This document shows positions 48,410 through 59,430 of a stretch of DNA of 64,000 nucleotides, one piece after another. Location of the stretch: positions 58,884,606-58,948,605 of the forward strand of contig OY288243.1 in NCBI GenBank assembly GCA_958450325.1, written 5' to 3'. The notes below the pieces were generated by a model. It did not search any database. It was not told the DNA's origin and saw nothing but the letters and a program-made list of their open reading frames with translations. The stretch is from Agrostemma githago. Taxonomy: Eukaryota > Streptophyta > Magnoliopsida > Caryophyllales > Caryophyllaceae. The first letter of the stretch is position 1, and each line of letters starts with the position of its first letter. A program made the position numbers and the translations under genes.

Positions 48410-48422
48410 AGAATGGGGGCTC
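48410..48422 (+). other. Polypurine tract of element B
   Basis: 'agaatgggggctc' immediately before the right LTR; the same position in element C has 'agagtggggctc'. Confidence 0.65.
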
Positions 48423-50827
48423 TGTAGACTCCCACATTTTGACCGCCAGGTGTCTATAGTAGTTCCCGCCAAACACCCGATGATGATTGGACGTAAACGT
48501 GCTTTGATAGACTCGGATATGGGCTTGTAATTATGGACATTTGGTTTAGACTTTTTAAGGAGTACAAATCTTACAAAACCAACCTCAAATCCAGGCCCAG
48601 TGGGTCGTTTCGAGTCAAATAACACTAATTTGGGTCGAATCCTACACCAGGGGTAAAACCGTCTTTTAGCAACCAAGTCAAAACCCGGTCAAAGATTTTC
48701 CCGAGACATGTGAGCCAGCCGTGACACTCACATGGTTGATTCCAACCCAAATTCCTACAAAAATTCAGATTCATTAAAGCATTAAACAATTCCGTTAAAG
48801 GTAGAATTCGACCTCAAGTAAGAATTCTATCCGAAAACTGATTCAGACATTGACCGAGTACCAAATACCCGACCAAACACTCCTCAAATCAGCCGAAATT
48901 CCTTTCTTCTTGGCCAAGAAAGCGGAATTCTTATGCTCCTTAAACTCCTATGTTTCCTATCCTAAGCGGTATTCAAACTCTCCTAAACCAAGGTCGGAAA
49001 CTCCCTATAAATAGGACCTCCCGTCCAACACAATTTACATCGATCATACATCAAAAATACCGAGACACAACAACACAACAGCAGCAAAAACACGTCCGAA
49101 ACCCCCTCCACACACGGTTCATACACAAACTCGATAGTTAGAAAATCCCGACACTTATTCCGAAGCCTCGAAGCCTTGACCACACGTCAAACCCGGCGTC
49201 CCAAACCACCCAAACCGATACACCTTAACTCATCCTCATCATCTCGACGCTCCCAATTCTAATCCACTTCCCGACGAGCCTTATCCCGAGAAAACAAAGC
49301 ATGTAGGTTGAGGGTGTAAATCAAACCCGACTCTTCTCTTTTCTCTTCTCTTCTTCTCGTTTTTTTATGGGTCTTTTCGTCGGTTTTTTTTCTATTTTTT
49401 CCTAATATCGATATTACTAAAAAAACTATTTTCAAATATCGAATATTCTTAAAATATGATATCGATTCTATATAATCGAATATCGTATCAAAAGAATTAT
49501 ATCAAGTTTTCGACGATATCGTTACATTTTTTTATTCAAGACCCTTTTTTACAACATTTCGTTCAAAATTCATTTTTCTTACTTTTTGTTCAAAAACAAA
49601 CTTTTTTTCAAAACCTTTTCTAAAGTCATTCCGACTATTCGATATCGATTTCATAATCGAATATCGAATACGACGAATATCGAAAATATAAACCGAGTAT
49701 AAATTAATCCATATTTGTACGCGATTTATAAAAATAACGATTTTCGACAAAAAAATATAAACGGACACACCCGCACGCGAGTCGCGCACGAGTCTGTGAA
49801 CCGGTTCTTTTTTTAGTCTTTCGTTCGTTTATTTTTATTATTTTACGAAACGATTTCTAAATTTATATCTTTTCCAAAACTATTCCTAATATTTGATATT
49901 GATTTCGTAGTCAACTATCGAATATAACGAATATCAAGAATATTAAGTCGAGTACGAATCATGCGATATTCGTACGCGATTTAATCAAAATTTTCCCGAA
50001 AACCGTCGTCGAAATCAGGCCGCCATGCGACCCGCCTGAGTCCCGGGCGAGTCGCGCGGCCGACTGCCCACGTGCGCCTTTCTCGTTTTTTTTATCTTTT
50101 CTCGAACTTCGTTTTTTATACAAAACAACGTTTTAGAAATATTTTTCAGATTTCGATTTATTTTCTCAATTTCATATATTTATTTGCTATATTATTATTC
50201 AATCGTTACTAACTCGTTTTCTCGTGTTTGTAGCAATTTATTTTTCTCATATTCTTTTTTATCGTTTTATTAGACTAAAACGAATCCACATGCTAAAATA
50301 ACTTTGACGTTATTAGTTTAACATGCATTAAACGACTTAGCAACCCATTTATTTTTCCTCACATGTCTTAGGAAAATAATCTCTGCATATCATTCAATCG
50401 TCGAACTAACGCGTGTACACAAAACCGAACGATATCTTAGTAAAGGCCGCTAAGTGCGGGCGGGGTCGGGTGTTCTCACTGAACTTCCCAACACGTACCC
50501 TCACTCCTTACTCAGAACCATGGTTTCCGGATGTCCGAATCCATTGGCAACGAGAGTCATTCAATATACGATTAACCGCTCAAGTCGGCATCGGTATCGA
50601 ACTGCAAAGGGACGAACCCGATAAACTCTGACATCGAAAATGGGCCAGGTTTTAAATATGGCCCACTACGACATAGAGTGGGTTCGAATGGTTCCGAATA
50701 ACCATAAAATTCGGTGGCGACTCCTACTTCGATTTAAAATTCTATTCGATCCATCTCATATGGAAATTCTATCGCCTCCCCAAACCCGCACGTCGCCGCG
50801 TCGGGGTGGACCTATGTCATGTCCACA
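48423..50827 (+). repeat. Right LTR of element B
   Basis: 2405 bp, TGTAGACTCC to CATGTCCACA, with TATA box at 49006-49013. Differences from the left LTR look denser in the first 480 bases (about 15) than in the rest. Frames at 48404-50990 inside it are LTR sequence. Confidence 0.95.
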
Positions 50828-51442
50828 GAAGGGCATCAATGGAAGGCCCCTCGCCATGGAAAAGACAGGTCCAAGTGTAAGCTACCAAGGACCTAATAGC
50901 TGTGGCAGTCAGCTGAGCTATAGCAACATTCATCCTCCTGAAGGTCTCTTCCAGGAAGGGATGAAGAGGGAATCGCAGACTGAATTCTAAAGCCTTGTGA
51001 TAAACAGCCACACAGCCCTCCGGGGGGCAGCATACCGTGTCCTTTTCCCCCGGGACTACGACAGTGTACCCTTCCCCAAAATTATAGAACTTTTCAATTT
51101 CCTCGGCAGCATTGCTTTCTAGGATCAAGTCCCTATTCTTGGCCTCAGGGTAGGTCTTTAAGGGAACTAAGTATTTCTTCTTATCCAAATAGTAAGTTTT
51201 CCCCCTCTTCCTACGGATGAGGGGGCCGGCAATCCTGGAAGGGTCTACTTCCAGGGCCTCATTATCAGAGTCAACAACGTCAAAAGGAGCGGGTTCGGGT
51301 GATTCAGCACCCTCCCCCTGTCAAGATCCTCCTCTTCCCTGGGTCCAACCCCAGAAGAAGAGGCTAAATTGCGCCTATCCCCGTCTCCACCTTCATTCCT
51401 CCCCAGTAAAGAACCAAAAGAAAAAGCACGGACTCGAGACAT
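50828..51442 (-). pseudogene. Element A antisense gene 1, 5' part (Transposase_28-like)
   Basis: The likely start is the ATG at 51442 ('MSRVRAFSFGSLLGR'), with a TATA box about 210 bases upstream (51653-51660). A frameshift near the C5 run at about 51316-51320 separates the N-terminal Gly/Arg/Asp-rich part from the main domain ('CCPPEGCVAVYHKALEFSLR', 'FPLHPFLEETFRRMN', 'AIRSLVAYTWTCLFHGEGPS'). That order is typical of the plant 'putative gypsy-type transposon' family. The coding sequence is then cut by element B at the GAAGG duplication and continues at 22846. Confidence 0.75.
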
Positions 51443-51652
51443 ACTGGGTATGAAGAAAAGTACCGATGAAAGGGAAAGAAGACAAAGATTCAAAGAAGGA
51501 TTCTAACCTAGAATGTCGGTCGTCGCCGGAAAATGTGACAGTAGACACTTCTTGACCTCACAAAGTTCTCAGCAACGAGGACGATTTGGGAGTATGAGAG
51601 AAGTTACGAAATTCAAAAAGTGTAAAAGAAGGAAATGAAAGGGGAGAGGGAC

Positions 51653-51660
51653 TTATATAA
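51653..51660 (-). promoter_or_regulatory. TATA box of element A antisense gene 1
   Basis: Minus-strand 'ctttatataagtccctc' followed by a purine/pyrimidine-rich leader and the ATG at 51442. It is independent of the LTR and on the opposite strand to gag-pol. Confidence 0.6.
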
Positions 51661-51996
51661 AGCCCAGAAAGCCTAAAAGGCCGCCTCTCTGACAAGACGT
51701 CCCCAATAACCAACCCCACGTGTCACGCGCTGAACACAAGCTGTTCACCCCTTCCCAAGAAGGGCCTCGAAAAGGCAAAAAGTGTCAGAGGAATAGTCGA
51801 CTGGCAACGTCATCCCCGCAAAAAAAAAAAAAAAGAAAGAAACAAGGAGAATAGCCAAGTCGCTCGGATTTTTTCATTAGCCTTAATGGAAAATGGGCAG
51901 GTTATATATCATGCCAGGCAAGTAAAAAATATACATAAGAAAATACATAAGAGCCTAAATTTCCGGCTCGACGCACCTATGCCCGGCTAAGCAGGC

Positions 51997-52581
51997 CTAA
52001 TCATCATCTAAATCTGGAGAATGGTCTCCAGGGCTACTTTGACCCCCAAAGTCCGATCCCCAATCCCAGTCTGGGGAGTCCTTGAAAGGGTCATCAGGGA
52101 GTCCATCCTCATCCCTGTCACTCAAACAGCCTAGACCCTCACTGTCTTCGGAGTCTCGGCTACTGTCATCCCAATCCCTTCCATAGGGAACAACTTGGGA
52201 TTCATCACAAGTACGACAACTTGTTCTCTTCACAAGAGAAGAGGGGCCTGATCCCAGGGAAGAATCTGCGTCAGAGCAGTCGGGGTCAAATTGTTCAGGG
52301 TGCAGCCACGGGAAACATTCGTGGCATCCCCGATCAAAGCACCCACCTCCCTGAAGACAGCGCCTAAATCTGGAAGCAGCAGGAGGCGAAGATCTCTTGG
52401 GGCGCTTGCCCGCCCTGATGGAAGCTTTCCGCCCACTCCGACGAGGGTGTGGCCGCGAACGACGGCTGCGGCAGATGGCCCGCTAAGCCGCCCGAGCGTA
52501 CCGGAGTCTCCAAAATCCTCTGAAAATAAAAGTGACAGTACGAACTCCATGGCGAGTAATGGACTTTTTGATCCAAACCAT
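51997..52581 (-). pseudogene. Element A antisense gene 2: basic, Cys-rich, acidic-tailed protein
   Basis: From the ATG at 52581 a frame of 194 codons runs to TGA/TAA-class stop at 51997, broken only by one TAG at 52483-52485. Order: short N-terminus ('MVWIKKSITRHG'), a strongly basic Arg/Lys/Ser segment of about 30 residues resembling a nuclear localisation or nucleic-acid-binding region, a Cys/His cluster (CX5CX4CX2C, then His), a second 'CRTC', and a very acidic Asp/Ser-rich tail of about 55 residues. A TATA box lies about 64 bases upstream (52645-52652). I do not recognise the family. It lies upstream of antisense gene 1 on the same strand. Layout suggests a regulatory nuclear protein, which is inference. 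Confidence 0.6.
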
Positions 52582-52644
52582 AATTCAACAGAGAGAAGTG
52601 GAAGGATTGAGGATGAGTTAAACGAAAATTGTAAGGAAAGCTGG

Positions 52645-52652
52645 AATTTATA
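52645..52652 (-). promoter_or_regulatory. TATA box of element A antisense gene 2
   Basis: Minus-strand 'cttgtataaattcc' 64 bases before the ATG at 52581, with a pyrimidine-rich leader between, where a plant transcript would start. Confidence 0.55.
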
Positions 52653-52933
52653 CAAGTAAAAAACAGCATTAAATGGTGTCCCAACCGCCCTGGAAGGGGA
52701 AACCACCAATCACAAAGTCTTCGCGTTTCCCGAAAATCCACCGAGCAAAGAAGAATAATCATTGCATGAAATCCCTCAACTCTTCGCATACCTGACACAA
52801 ACTGAGCTTCATTGCTCGGGAAAGTACAAAGCATTAAATGCTGCAGCAAAAGTGAAAACAAGTCAACCTCCCTCCAAGCAAAAGTCGACAGCCGGAGGGA
52901 AGCCTTGCTCCCCCCCAGCTTGCGAGGGCCAAT

Positions 52934-53618
52934 TGATTGGGGTCGGCAGCCTGATACTAACAGCCTGCTAGGCAGGCTCCAAGAGGATTGCCAATAAAGC
53001 CCAGAAACCGACCCCGCAAACAGTCAAAATAAAGAACATAAAAGTGGGAAGAACTACTAAGCAAAACAGCCGACCGTTGGGCCAGCAGGGTGACGCAGCC
53101 TGCTGGAGCTTAGCTCTCACAGCTCAAAACCCGCCTGCCCCCTGGGGAAATCTCCGCAGGCTGAGCAGGGATCCCCAGGGGCCTTCTCGTCATTTTGCCT
53201 AAGGTAATTGAGAGTGGGTGGATGAGAAGACGCCACTTGTCACCTCCTTATCCACCCATTCTCCTTCTACTTCCCTCTCTTGTGGGAAGGTATAAATACT
53301 CTTCCATTCCCCACAAGAAAGGGGTTGGATTTTCTCTCTCTTGAACTCTTACTCTAAAATCGCCGCCTAGTTCGACACGAGCTAGGTTTCTTAAGGCATT
53401 CACGGACTGACTTAGGCATCGGAGAGGGTTTCCTCGGACAACCTCCGAGGCCCTGTGCATTCTATGTGCAGGGAGCCTGCCCATTCCGCCGGGAAGGTCC
53501 GACTGAAGGAGTAAGAGGAAGGAGAGTCAGCCAATATTGATCAGTGAACATTCAAAGCAACGTTGAACGGTTCGAACCCGAATTCCACATCGGGTAAATT
53601 GATTCCAATACCGGAACA
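52934..53618 (+). repeat. Right LTR of element A
   Basis: 685 bp, TGATTGGGG to CCGGAACA. TATA box at 53291-53298. About 18 substitutions against the left LTR by eye (2.6%). The polypurine tract before it is poor: only short purine runs near 52889-52902 and 52922-52928. Confidence 0.95.
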
Positions 53619-53635
53619 ATTGCAATACTTGAATA

Positions 53636-54680
53636 TGAACATTGAAATAATTACATATTTTTCATAGTAGAAATAACTACGTAACCTCAATGATATATTC
53701 TTTTTGAATATATAAATCAATTCAATTTTTCTGATTTTATTCAATATTTCGTGTATTGGTATTCGTCCAAATCCAAATCTGATAAACCCTTTTGGAATTT
53801 TTTGATTTCGTGACAGCAGGAAAGTCCATCAATTTCGTGACTGCTCTTTTAATAAGATCGATTTCTGGATTTTTGATTACAAGATTAAAAATTGAAATTA
53901 TGAACATTGCAATATTTGAATATGAACAATAAAATACTTGAATATGCACATTGAAATAACTACATATTATTTCATAGCATGAATTTCTGGTTTTGGTATA
54001 TTATTAATTATTACTATGAAATACTCAATTATTTTATTATGTTATTCCAGTTATTCTATACTATTGTTGCAGTTATTCTATATTATACTTGAAGTTATTT
54101 CATTATATTAGTTACTATGTTTTATAACCAGAGTTATTGTATAGTGTTTTAATAGTTATTCTATAGCACATATGTGATTATTGTACTTCAAATTTTTTTT
54201 GTACAGTAACTAACCCCCTCTTTGTTTTTGCCTTTAAGTGAAGTGTCTTTTTCTGGGTGCACCCTCAATGATATGCAAGATGTTTCATTCTAATACTATA
54301 ACAAGAGTTATTCATTACAATAACTGGGTTTCTACATTGGACTAATAACTATGTAAATCAGATAATATTAGTTTAAAACTGGTTATATTTGAGTGTCACC
54401 CCAATATATAACATGAGTTATTCATTACAATAACTGAGTTTCTACTTTAAAATAACTACGTAAAATCATATAACATTATTATAAAATTTATTATATTTGA
54501 GTTTCATCGCAATACAATAACACAAATTATTCAATACAATAACTGACTTTCTACATTGAAATCATTACATATCTACATTAAAATAACCTGATAACATTAT
54601 TCTCAGTAAACAATTGAGTTAACTATAAAATAACTACGCTTCTTCATTAAAATAATCTTGTTTGTACATCGAAATAATTA
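53636..54680. repeat. Array of 'cattgaaataactac'-like motifs
   Basis: At least nine degenerate copies ('cattgaaataattacat', 'actttaaaataactacg', 'cattaaaataatc' and so on) occur at irregular spacing in the right part of the TIR element. The reverse complement, GTAGTTATTTTAA, resembles the GTTACTTTAA motif of the MULE arrays. A short piece ('acaagatt…gaaattatgaa…attgcaat') is present twice, at 13380 onward and 53879 onward. Confidence 0.6.
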
Positions 54681-56639
54681 TAAAAGTCTAAGAGAAATAT
54701 GCTTTAGGGATTTAGAGAGTTTTAATCTCAACTCTTGATCATGTGAGATCTAATGGCCACAATTAAAAGGTAAATTGTACCAAATATGACAAATGTACCA
54801 GATCCCTCGCCCACCCCTTTATTTCTCATGCTCACAATTCAATTCTCTGCCGCAAACTATCTCCTACCTCCTTCTCCCTATGTTCCTGTCTCGAGGTTCT
54901 GATCGTTCAATTGCCGTCGTACAATCGGTTCTCGATATTTATTTACACCAACACGTTTTACATTCGTCTTCATCAAAATCGTAGGTACTTTAATCAACTA
55001 ATCTCTTTGTTTCTTATAATTTGTGGAACAAACATATTCGATGTCTAGACACCTTAAATCTCGATTCTTGTTTTCTAAAATCGTATCTTGATGTTGCCTT
55101 GACGACATTAGCCGGATATTTTGTGTGTCCCTGTTGGTCTGACCGTGAATTTTGGGTCAATTATCGTCTTAGATACGAACCCATCTTTGTTTTGTGTGGA
55201 GTATGAGTGAGTCGCTGTTTCGAGTCGAGTTTAGGGAGTGTGAAGTCTTGAACCATGTTTTACGGGCCAGAGTTGGTGAATATGGAGGGCGAGCGTTATG
55301 CCTAATTGCCGGTGTGACCTATTGTTCCGTTTGCAGTACGGTCCAATTTATTAGTATGTTGGGTGTTGGGTTAATTACGTAAGATGGGTGGAGTCTTGGT
55401 GTGAGTTGTTTAGATTGGTGATGTAGGAGTGATGCAATTGTTAGTAAAATTGGTGTACGTTCTTTACGTATGTGAATAATGTGATGACTTATTTTAATTC
55501 AATTTCGTGCGTACAAGGATAACGATGGGCGTGAGATTTGTTATTGAACCATTTATATTATTTGTAGCTTGTGGGTTCTAGGAGAAATAATTCTTGGAAT
55601 AGTATTAGCTGAGTTGTGACCGTCTCGAGAGGTAAGGACGTTTTAACCTTTTCACCTTTAAGTAAAGAGCATTATTGGTTTAAATTATATTTTTGAGACA
55701 GTTTTATAATTATTTTGTCAATGGTGAATTTTTGTGATACTCTTGTGACATTTTGGATATTGGAACTTTGTGACACAAGTCACATATTGATATTATTTTG
55801 GTGCAATTTTGGTGGTTATAACAGACTCTGGGAGCTCTGTTCGTCTATGAGGTTAAGGTGCGTCTGAGACGTCCCCGAGATTTCGTCCCGAAACAAAACT
55901 CCTGGGTCGAGTTGTGTTAAGTGGGGTTTTCCGGCCTCCACTTGTTAGGTAGTTACACTTTCTTCTTTGGCAGTCTCATCCTACTGACTGCCCAAATGTG
56001 AGTAGTATGCACTATAATAAGTCTAGCTAAGCATAGGTGGTACCTCTAGATCGTGCAAAAGGGTAGGACCTTGGCACACATGTGGTGACAATATATTTTG
56101 GTTGATTTTGGTTTTGACTACTTTTTTCACAGTATTTTTGGTTTGGTATCGAGACAGTGATATTTAACTCTGATTTCAGTTTACTATAAATTATAATTAT
56201 TGTGTTACGTTTTCACTATAATATATTTTCTCAGCTTTGCTAACGTCCTTTTGTTTTGGGTCGTTTCCCCGCTGGAACCTGTACCTATTTGTGTTTTGAA
56301 TACAGTTGATAGGTACACGTAATATGCTGCATTGGTGAATTTGGTTCGGGATGCTGATTGAGGATGAATTTTATCATTTAACATTTACCTCCGAACTATT
56401 TATATTTATGTTGAATTTTGGGTTGAAATTGTTTTAAACCGTTTTGGATTTTGTGGGACTTAAGTCTTCCGCTGCAACATTTTCATTTAATTATTTATTG
56501 GATTTATATTTCTTTTAATTCTTATATTATTCTTTTGCCTTGCACTTGGCCTTGTGAGCTAAGTGCGGAGTAACGGCTTTAAAATTTTCGTTTTTATTCT
56601 TCTATTTTGGTCGCGAAAATTTAGGGCTGTTACACCTAT

Positions 56640-56800
56640 ACCTGGCGTTACTTTAATTCACACTATCTGTTACTTTAATGTTTGACATATGTTACTTTAT
56701 ACATGGTGTATAAGCATTCTCTTTTAATTGAATCTAGTGTTACTTCAATGCACTTCATCTGTTACTTTAATTCTTGTCATCTGTTACTTTAATCCATATT
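56640..56800 (+). repeat. GTTACTTTAA-type motif array, MULE-1 intron (right part)
   Basis: Six or more copies ('gcgttactttaattc', 'ctgttactttaatg', 'gtgttacttcaatg') about 20-30 bases apart. It is the continuation of the array at 11990-12160 after the nested insertions. Confidence 0.75.
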
Positions 56801-56855
56801 TCAAGTTCTGATTGTTTTTTTCGCTACGTTTATTGGCACTGTTATTGTTTTTCAG

Positions 56856-57132
56856 TAGACGCAAAAACACAGGAATGGTGTAGGGATGTGGGTGAGAGTT
56901 TCCTCCATACATAGGGCAGATCTTCAAGGACGTGGATGAGTCAGTAAACTTCTATAAAATCTACGCATTGGCTTGTGGATTCGATGTAAGGAGGTACACA
57001 ACGAAAAGATGGCGCGATGGTGAGATTAAATCAAAGTTTCTGATGATGATGATGATGATGATGATGAAGAAGAAGAAGAAGAAGAAGAAGAAGAGGACGA
57101 GGAGGATGAAGAAGAAGAAGAATTCTAAGTAG
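56856..57132 (+). pseudogene. Terminal exon of MULE-1 FAR1-like gene
   Basis: The acceptor TTTTTCAG|TAGACG precedes a frame matching MULE-3 exon 3 ('EWCRDVGE', then 'FYKIYALACGFDVR'). This is the N-terminal zinc-chelating FAR1/FHY3-type domain region of MULE-derived proteins. A one-base shift near 56905 and another between about 57000 and 57040 break it; in the right frame the tail is a long Asp/Glu run ending in Phe and a stop near 57127, like the acidic tail of MULE-3. The Met/Lys-rich translation of the repeat is the wrong frame. Exon 1 is at 11810. Confidence 0.7.
57042..57120 (+). repeat. (GAT)n(GAA)n coding microsatellite
   Basis: Nine GAT-type units followed by about nine GAA-type units and an imperfect tail; in the conserved frame they encode poly-Asp then poly-Glu. 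Confidence 0.9.
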
Positions 57133-57183
57133 GACAATATATTGTTACAGTAACATATATTATTGATTATTCGTTAGAGTAAT

Positions 57184-59430
57184 TGTAGACACCCACATTT
57201 TGACCGTAATAGTTCCCGCCAAACACCCGATGATGATTGGACGTAAACGTGCTTTGATGGACTCGGATATGGACTCGTAATCAAGGACATTTGATTTAGG
57301 CTTATTACGGAGTACGAATCTTACAAAACCAACCTCAAATCCAGGCCCAGTGGGTCGTTTCGAGTAAAATAAGACTAATTTGGGTCGATTCCGACACCAG
57401 GGGTAAAACCGTCTTTTAGCGACCGAGTCAAAACCCGGTCAAAAATATTCTCGAGACACACGAGTCATCTGTGACACATCATGTGGCTGATTCGGTCTCA
57501 AACACCACAAAAAATCAGCTTCAAAAAATATTAAACAAATCCGTTTAAGGATAGAATTCGATCTCAAGTAGGATTCTATCCGAAAACCGAATCAATTACC
57601 GACCGAGCATCAAAATACTCGGCCAACTCTCCCCAACCAGCCGAGATTCCTTGCTTCCTCCCCAAGCAACGGACTTCTCGTTCCTCTCAACTTCCTACAT
57701 TTCCTATCCTAAATGGTAGTTCCAATCCAACTACTCCTCCTAGCCAAGGTCGGGAATACTCCTATAAATAGCCCCTTGCACAACATGAAAAAGGACACAT
57801 GAAATATACATCCATCATCCTCGACATCTAAAAAAATCATTCAAAGCAAATCCCGATATACCTCTGAAGAAGCACCGAAATACTGCCAAAATACCGACGA
57901 ATCCGACCTCAAAAAAACCCGGCCAAAACCCGGCCAACCACACGTCCAAAATAACACCTTAACTCATCCCGCATCATCTCGACGCTCCCAAGTTTAAACC
58001 ACTGTCCGACGAGCTCCATACCGAGAAAACAAAGCATGTAGGTTGAGGGTGTAAATCAAACCCGACTCTTTCCTCTTTTCTCTTCCTTCTCCACGTTTTT
58101 TTGTCTTCTTTTTCGTCGTGTCGTCGGTCGTTTCGTATTTTAATATGGGTCGTTCGTCGCATATTTTTTATTTCTAATAATCGATACTACAAAAACTATT
58201 TTTTATAACGTTCTTAAAATACGATATCGATTCTCTAATCAAATATCGTATCTAACAAGAACAAAATTAAATCTCGTTGATGCTAATAAAATCGTTACAT
58301 CTTTTTAAACAAAATTCGACGATTTTATACGCGGAGAGAATTAACATCTTTTTCGTTCAAAAATTCTTTTTTTACTTTTCGTTCAAAACAAACTTTTTTT
58401 TCAAAACCTTTTCTAAATTCATTCCGGCTATTCGATATCGATTTCATAATCGAATATCGAATACGACAAATATCGAAAATATAAATCGAGTATAAGTTAA
58501 TCCATATTTATACGCGATTTATAAAAATTGACGATTTTCGACAAATAAAAAAAGCGGACAGACCCCCACACGAGTCGCACGCCTGTCAGGCGACTCGCGC
58601 GGAGGCCTGATTGGCCGAGCTCCTCTTCTCGTTTTCTCGCTTTTCTATTTTTTTCGGATCTTACATAAAAAGCGACTTTCGCGACATATTTTCAGATTTC
58701 GATAAATACTTTTTTTTTCGACCTCGGTCAACACGTGTTAATCTATCACGTGTCATAAACCTTGTTTCAAAATCATGCATGTTATCGTATTTGCATCTTT
58801 ATTCGATTTATTCAATCGTTACTAACTCGTTTTCTCGTGTTTGTAGCAGTTTATTTTATTTCTATTGTTTTATTAGACTAAAACAAATTCACATGCTAAA
58901 AAAACTTTGACGTTATTAGTTTAAGATGCATTAAACGACTTAGCAACCCATTTATTGTTCTCTCACATGTTTAGGGAAAATAATGTTTGCATATCATTCA
59001 ACCGTCGAACTAACGCGTGTACATAAAAAACGAACGATATCTTAGTAAAGGCCGCTAAGTGCGGGCGGGGTTGGGTGTTCTTAGTGAACTTCCCAACACG
59101 TACCCTCACCCCTTACTCAGAACCATGGTTTCCGGATGTCCGAATCCATTGGCAACGAGAGTCATTCACTACACGATATCCGATAATGTCGGTATCGGTA
59201 ACAAATGCTAAGGGACGAACCCGATAAGCTCTGACATCAGAAATGGGCCATATTTTGTATATTGCCCACTACGACATAGAGTGGGTTCGAATGGGCCCGA
59301 ACTCCCACAAAGTTCGGTGGCGACTCCTACTTCGATTTAAAATTCAATTCGACCCATCTCATATGGAGATTCATTCGCCTCCCCAAACCCGCGCGTGGCC
59401 GCGTCGGGGTGGACCTATGTCATGTCCACA
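57184..59430 (+). mobile_element. Solo LTR 3 of the Ogre-type (B/C) family
   Basis: 2247 bp, TGTAGACACC to CATGTCCACA, flanked by GTAAT (57179-57183) and GTAAC (59431-59435), a duplication with one mismatch. A ~10-base piece near the start ('ccaggtgtctata') is missing. TATA box at 57763-57770. It is inserted in MULE-1. Frames at 57974-58910 and 59243-59434 are LTR sequence. Confidence 0.9.

Larger units (their letters stand above)
22847..50827 (+). mobile_element. Element B: Ogre-type Ty3/gypsy retrotransposon inside A
   Basis: LTRs at 22847-25269 (2423 bp) and 48423-50827 (2405 bp) with perfect duplication GAAGG (22842-22846 and 50828-50832). Element D (34297-47194) is inside it, so B itself is about 15 kb. 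Order: LTR, tRNA-Arg primer site, 1-kb leader, gag, protease, RT, RNase H, archaeal-type RNase H, integrase, a minus-strand gene, 3' UTR repeats, polypurine tract, LTR. The tRNA-Arg primer and sequence style fit the Ogre branch of Tat. The family is the one also giving element C and the three solo LTRs. All genes carry stops or frameshifts. Confidence 0.93.
13413..53618 (+). mobile_element. Element A: Ty3/gypsy retrotransposon of the Tat lineage
   Basis: Two 685-bp LTRs (13413-14097 and 52934-53618) and a perfect 5-bp duplication ATTGC (13408-13412 and 53619-53623) bound the element. Element B (22847-50827) sits inside it, so A itself is about 12.2 kb. Order: LTR, primer site, gag, protease, RT, RNase H, archaeal-type RNase H, integrase without chromodomain, a 135-bp tandem array, then two genes on the minus strand, then LTR. 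The second RNase H and the antisense gene downstream of pol are Tat-lineage traits. The LTRs differ at about 18 of 685 sites by eye. Confidence 0.93.
12718..54792. mobile_element. TIR DNA element inside the Tekay-type LTR, split by element A
   Basis: The left arm (about 12718-12797) contains 'tacaatttacc', 'cttagatctcac' and 'gttgagat'. The right arm (about 54700-54792) contains the same blocks as reverse complement ('gagatctaatgg', 'ggtaaattgta'), giving imperfect inverted repeats of about 75-80 bases. Net length is about 1.9 kb. The interior is AT-rich and non-coding, with arrays of 'cattgaaataactac'-like motifs. Size and long ends suggest a non-autonomous MULE-like element. I could not find a clean target duplication. 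Confidence 0.6.
12449..56634 (+). mobile_element. Tekay-type solo LTR, hosting the deeper nest
   Basis: The start TGTAACACCCC (12449) and end GGGCTGTTACA (56634) are flanked by a perfect 5-bp duplication CCTAT (12444-12448 and 56635-56639), so both fragments belong to one insertion. These ends are typical of plant Tekay/Del-type LTRs. After removing the insertions the LTR is about 2.1 kb, and no second LTR, primer site or coding region is present. The frames around 54793-55382 lie in its right part and show no recognisable domain. Confidence 0.88.

Noticed and set aside
52364..52861. Minus-strand frame of 165 codons, with another at 52230-52709
   Set aside because: Both overlap antisense gene 2 in other phases; composition of the 51997-52581 frame (basic, Cys, acidic blocks) and its TATA spacing are better.
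52889..52933. Polypurine tract of element A
   Set aside because: Only short, interrupted purine runs precede the right LTR; I could not choose one.
56932..57132. Frame with poly-Met and poly-Lys
   Set aside because: A frame-shifted reading of (GAT)n(GAA)n; the neighbouring frame gives the conserved acidic tail.
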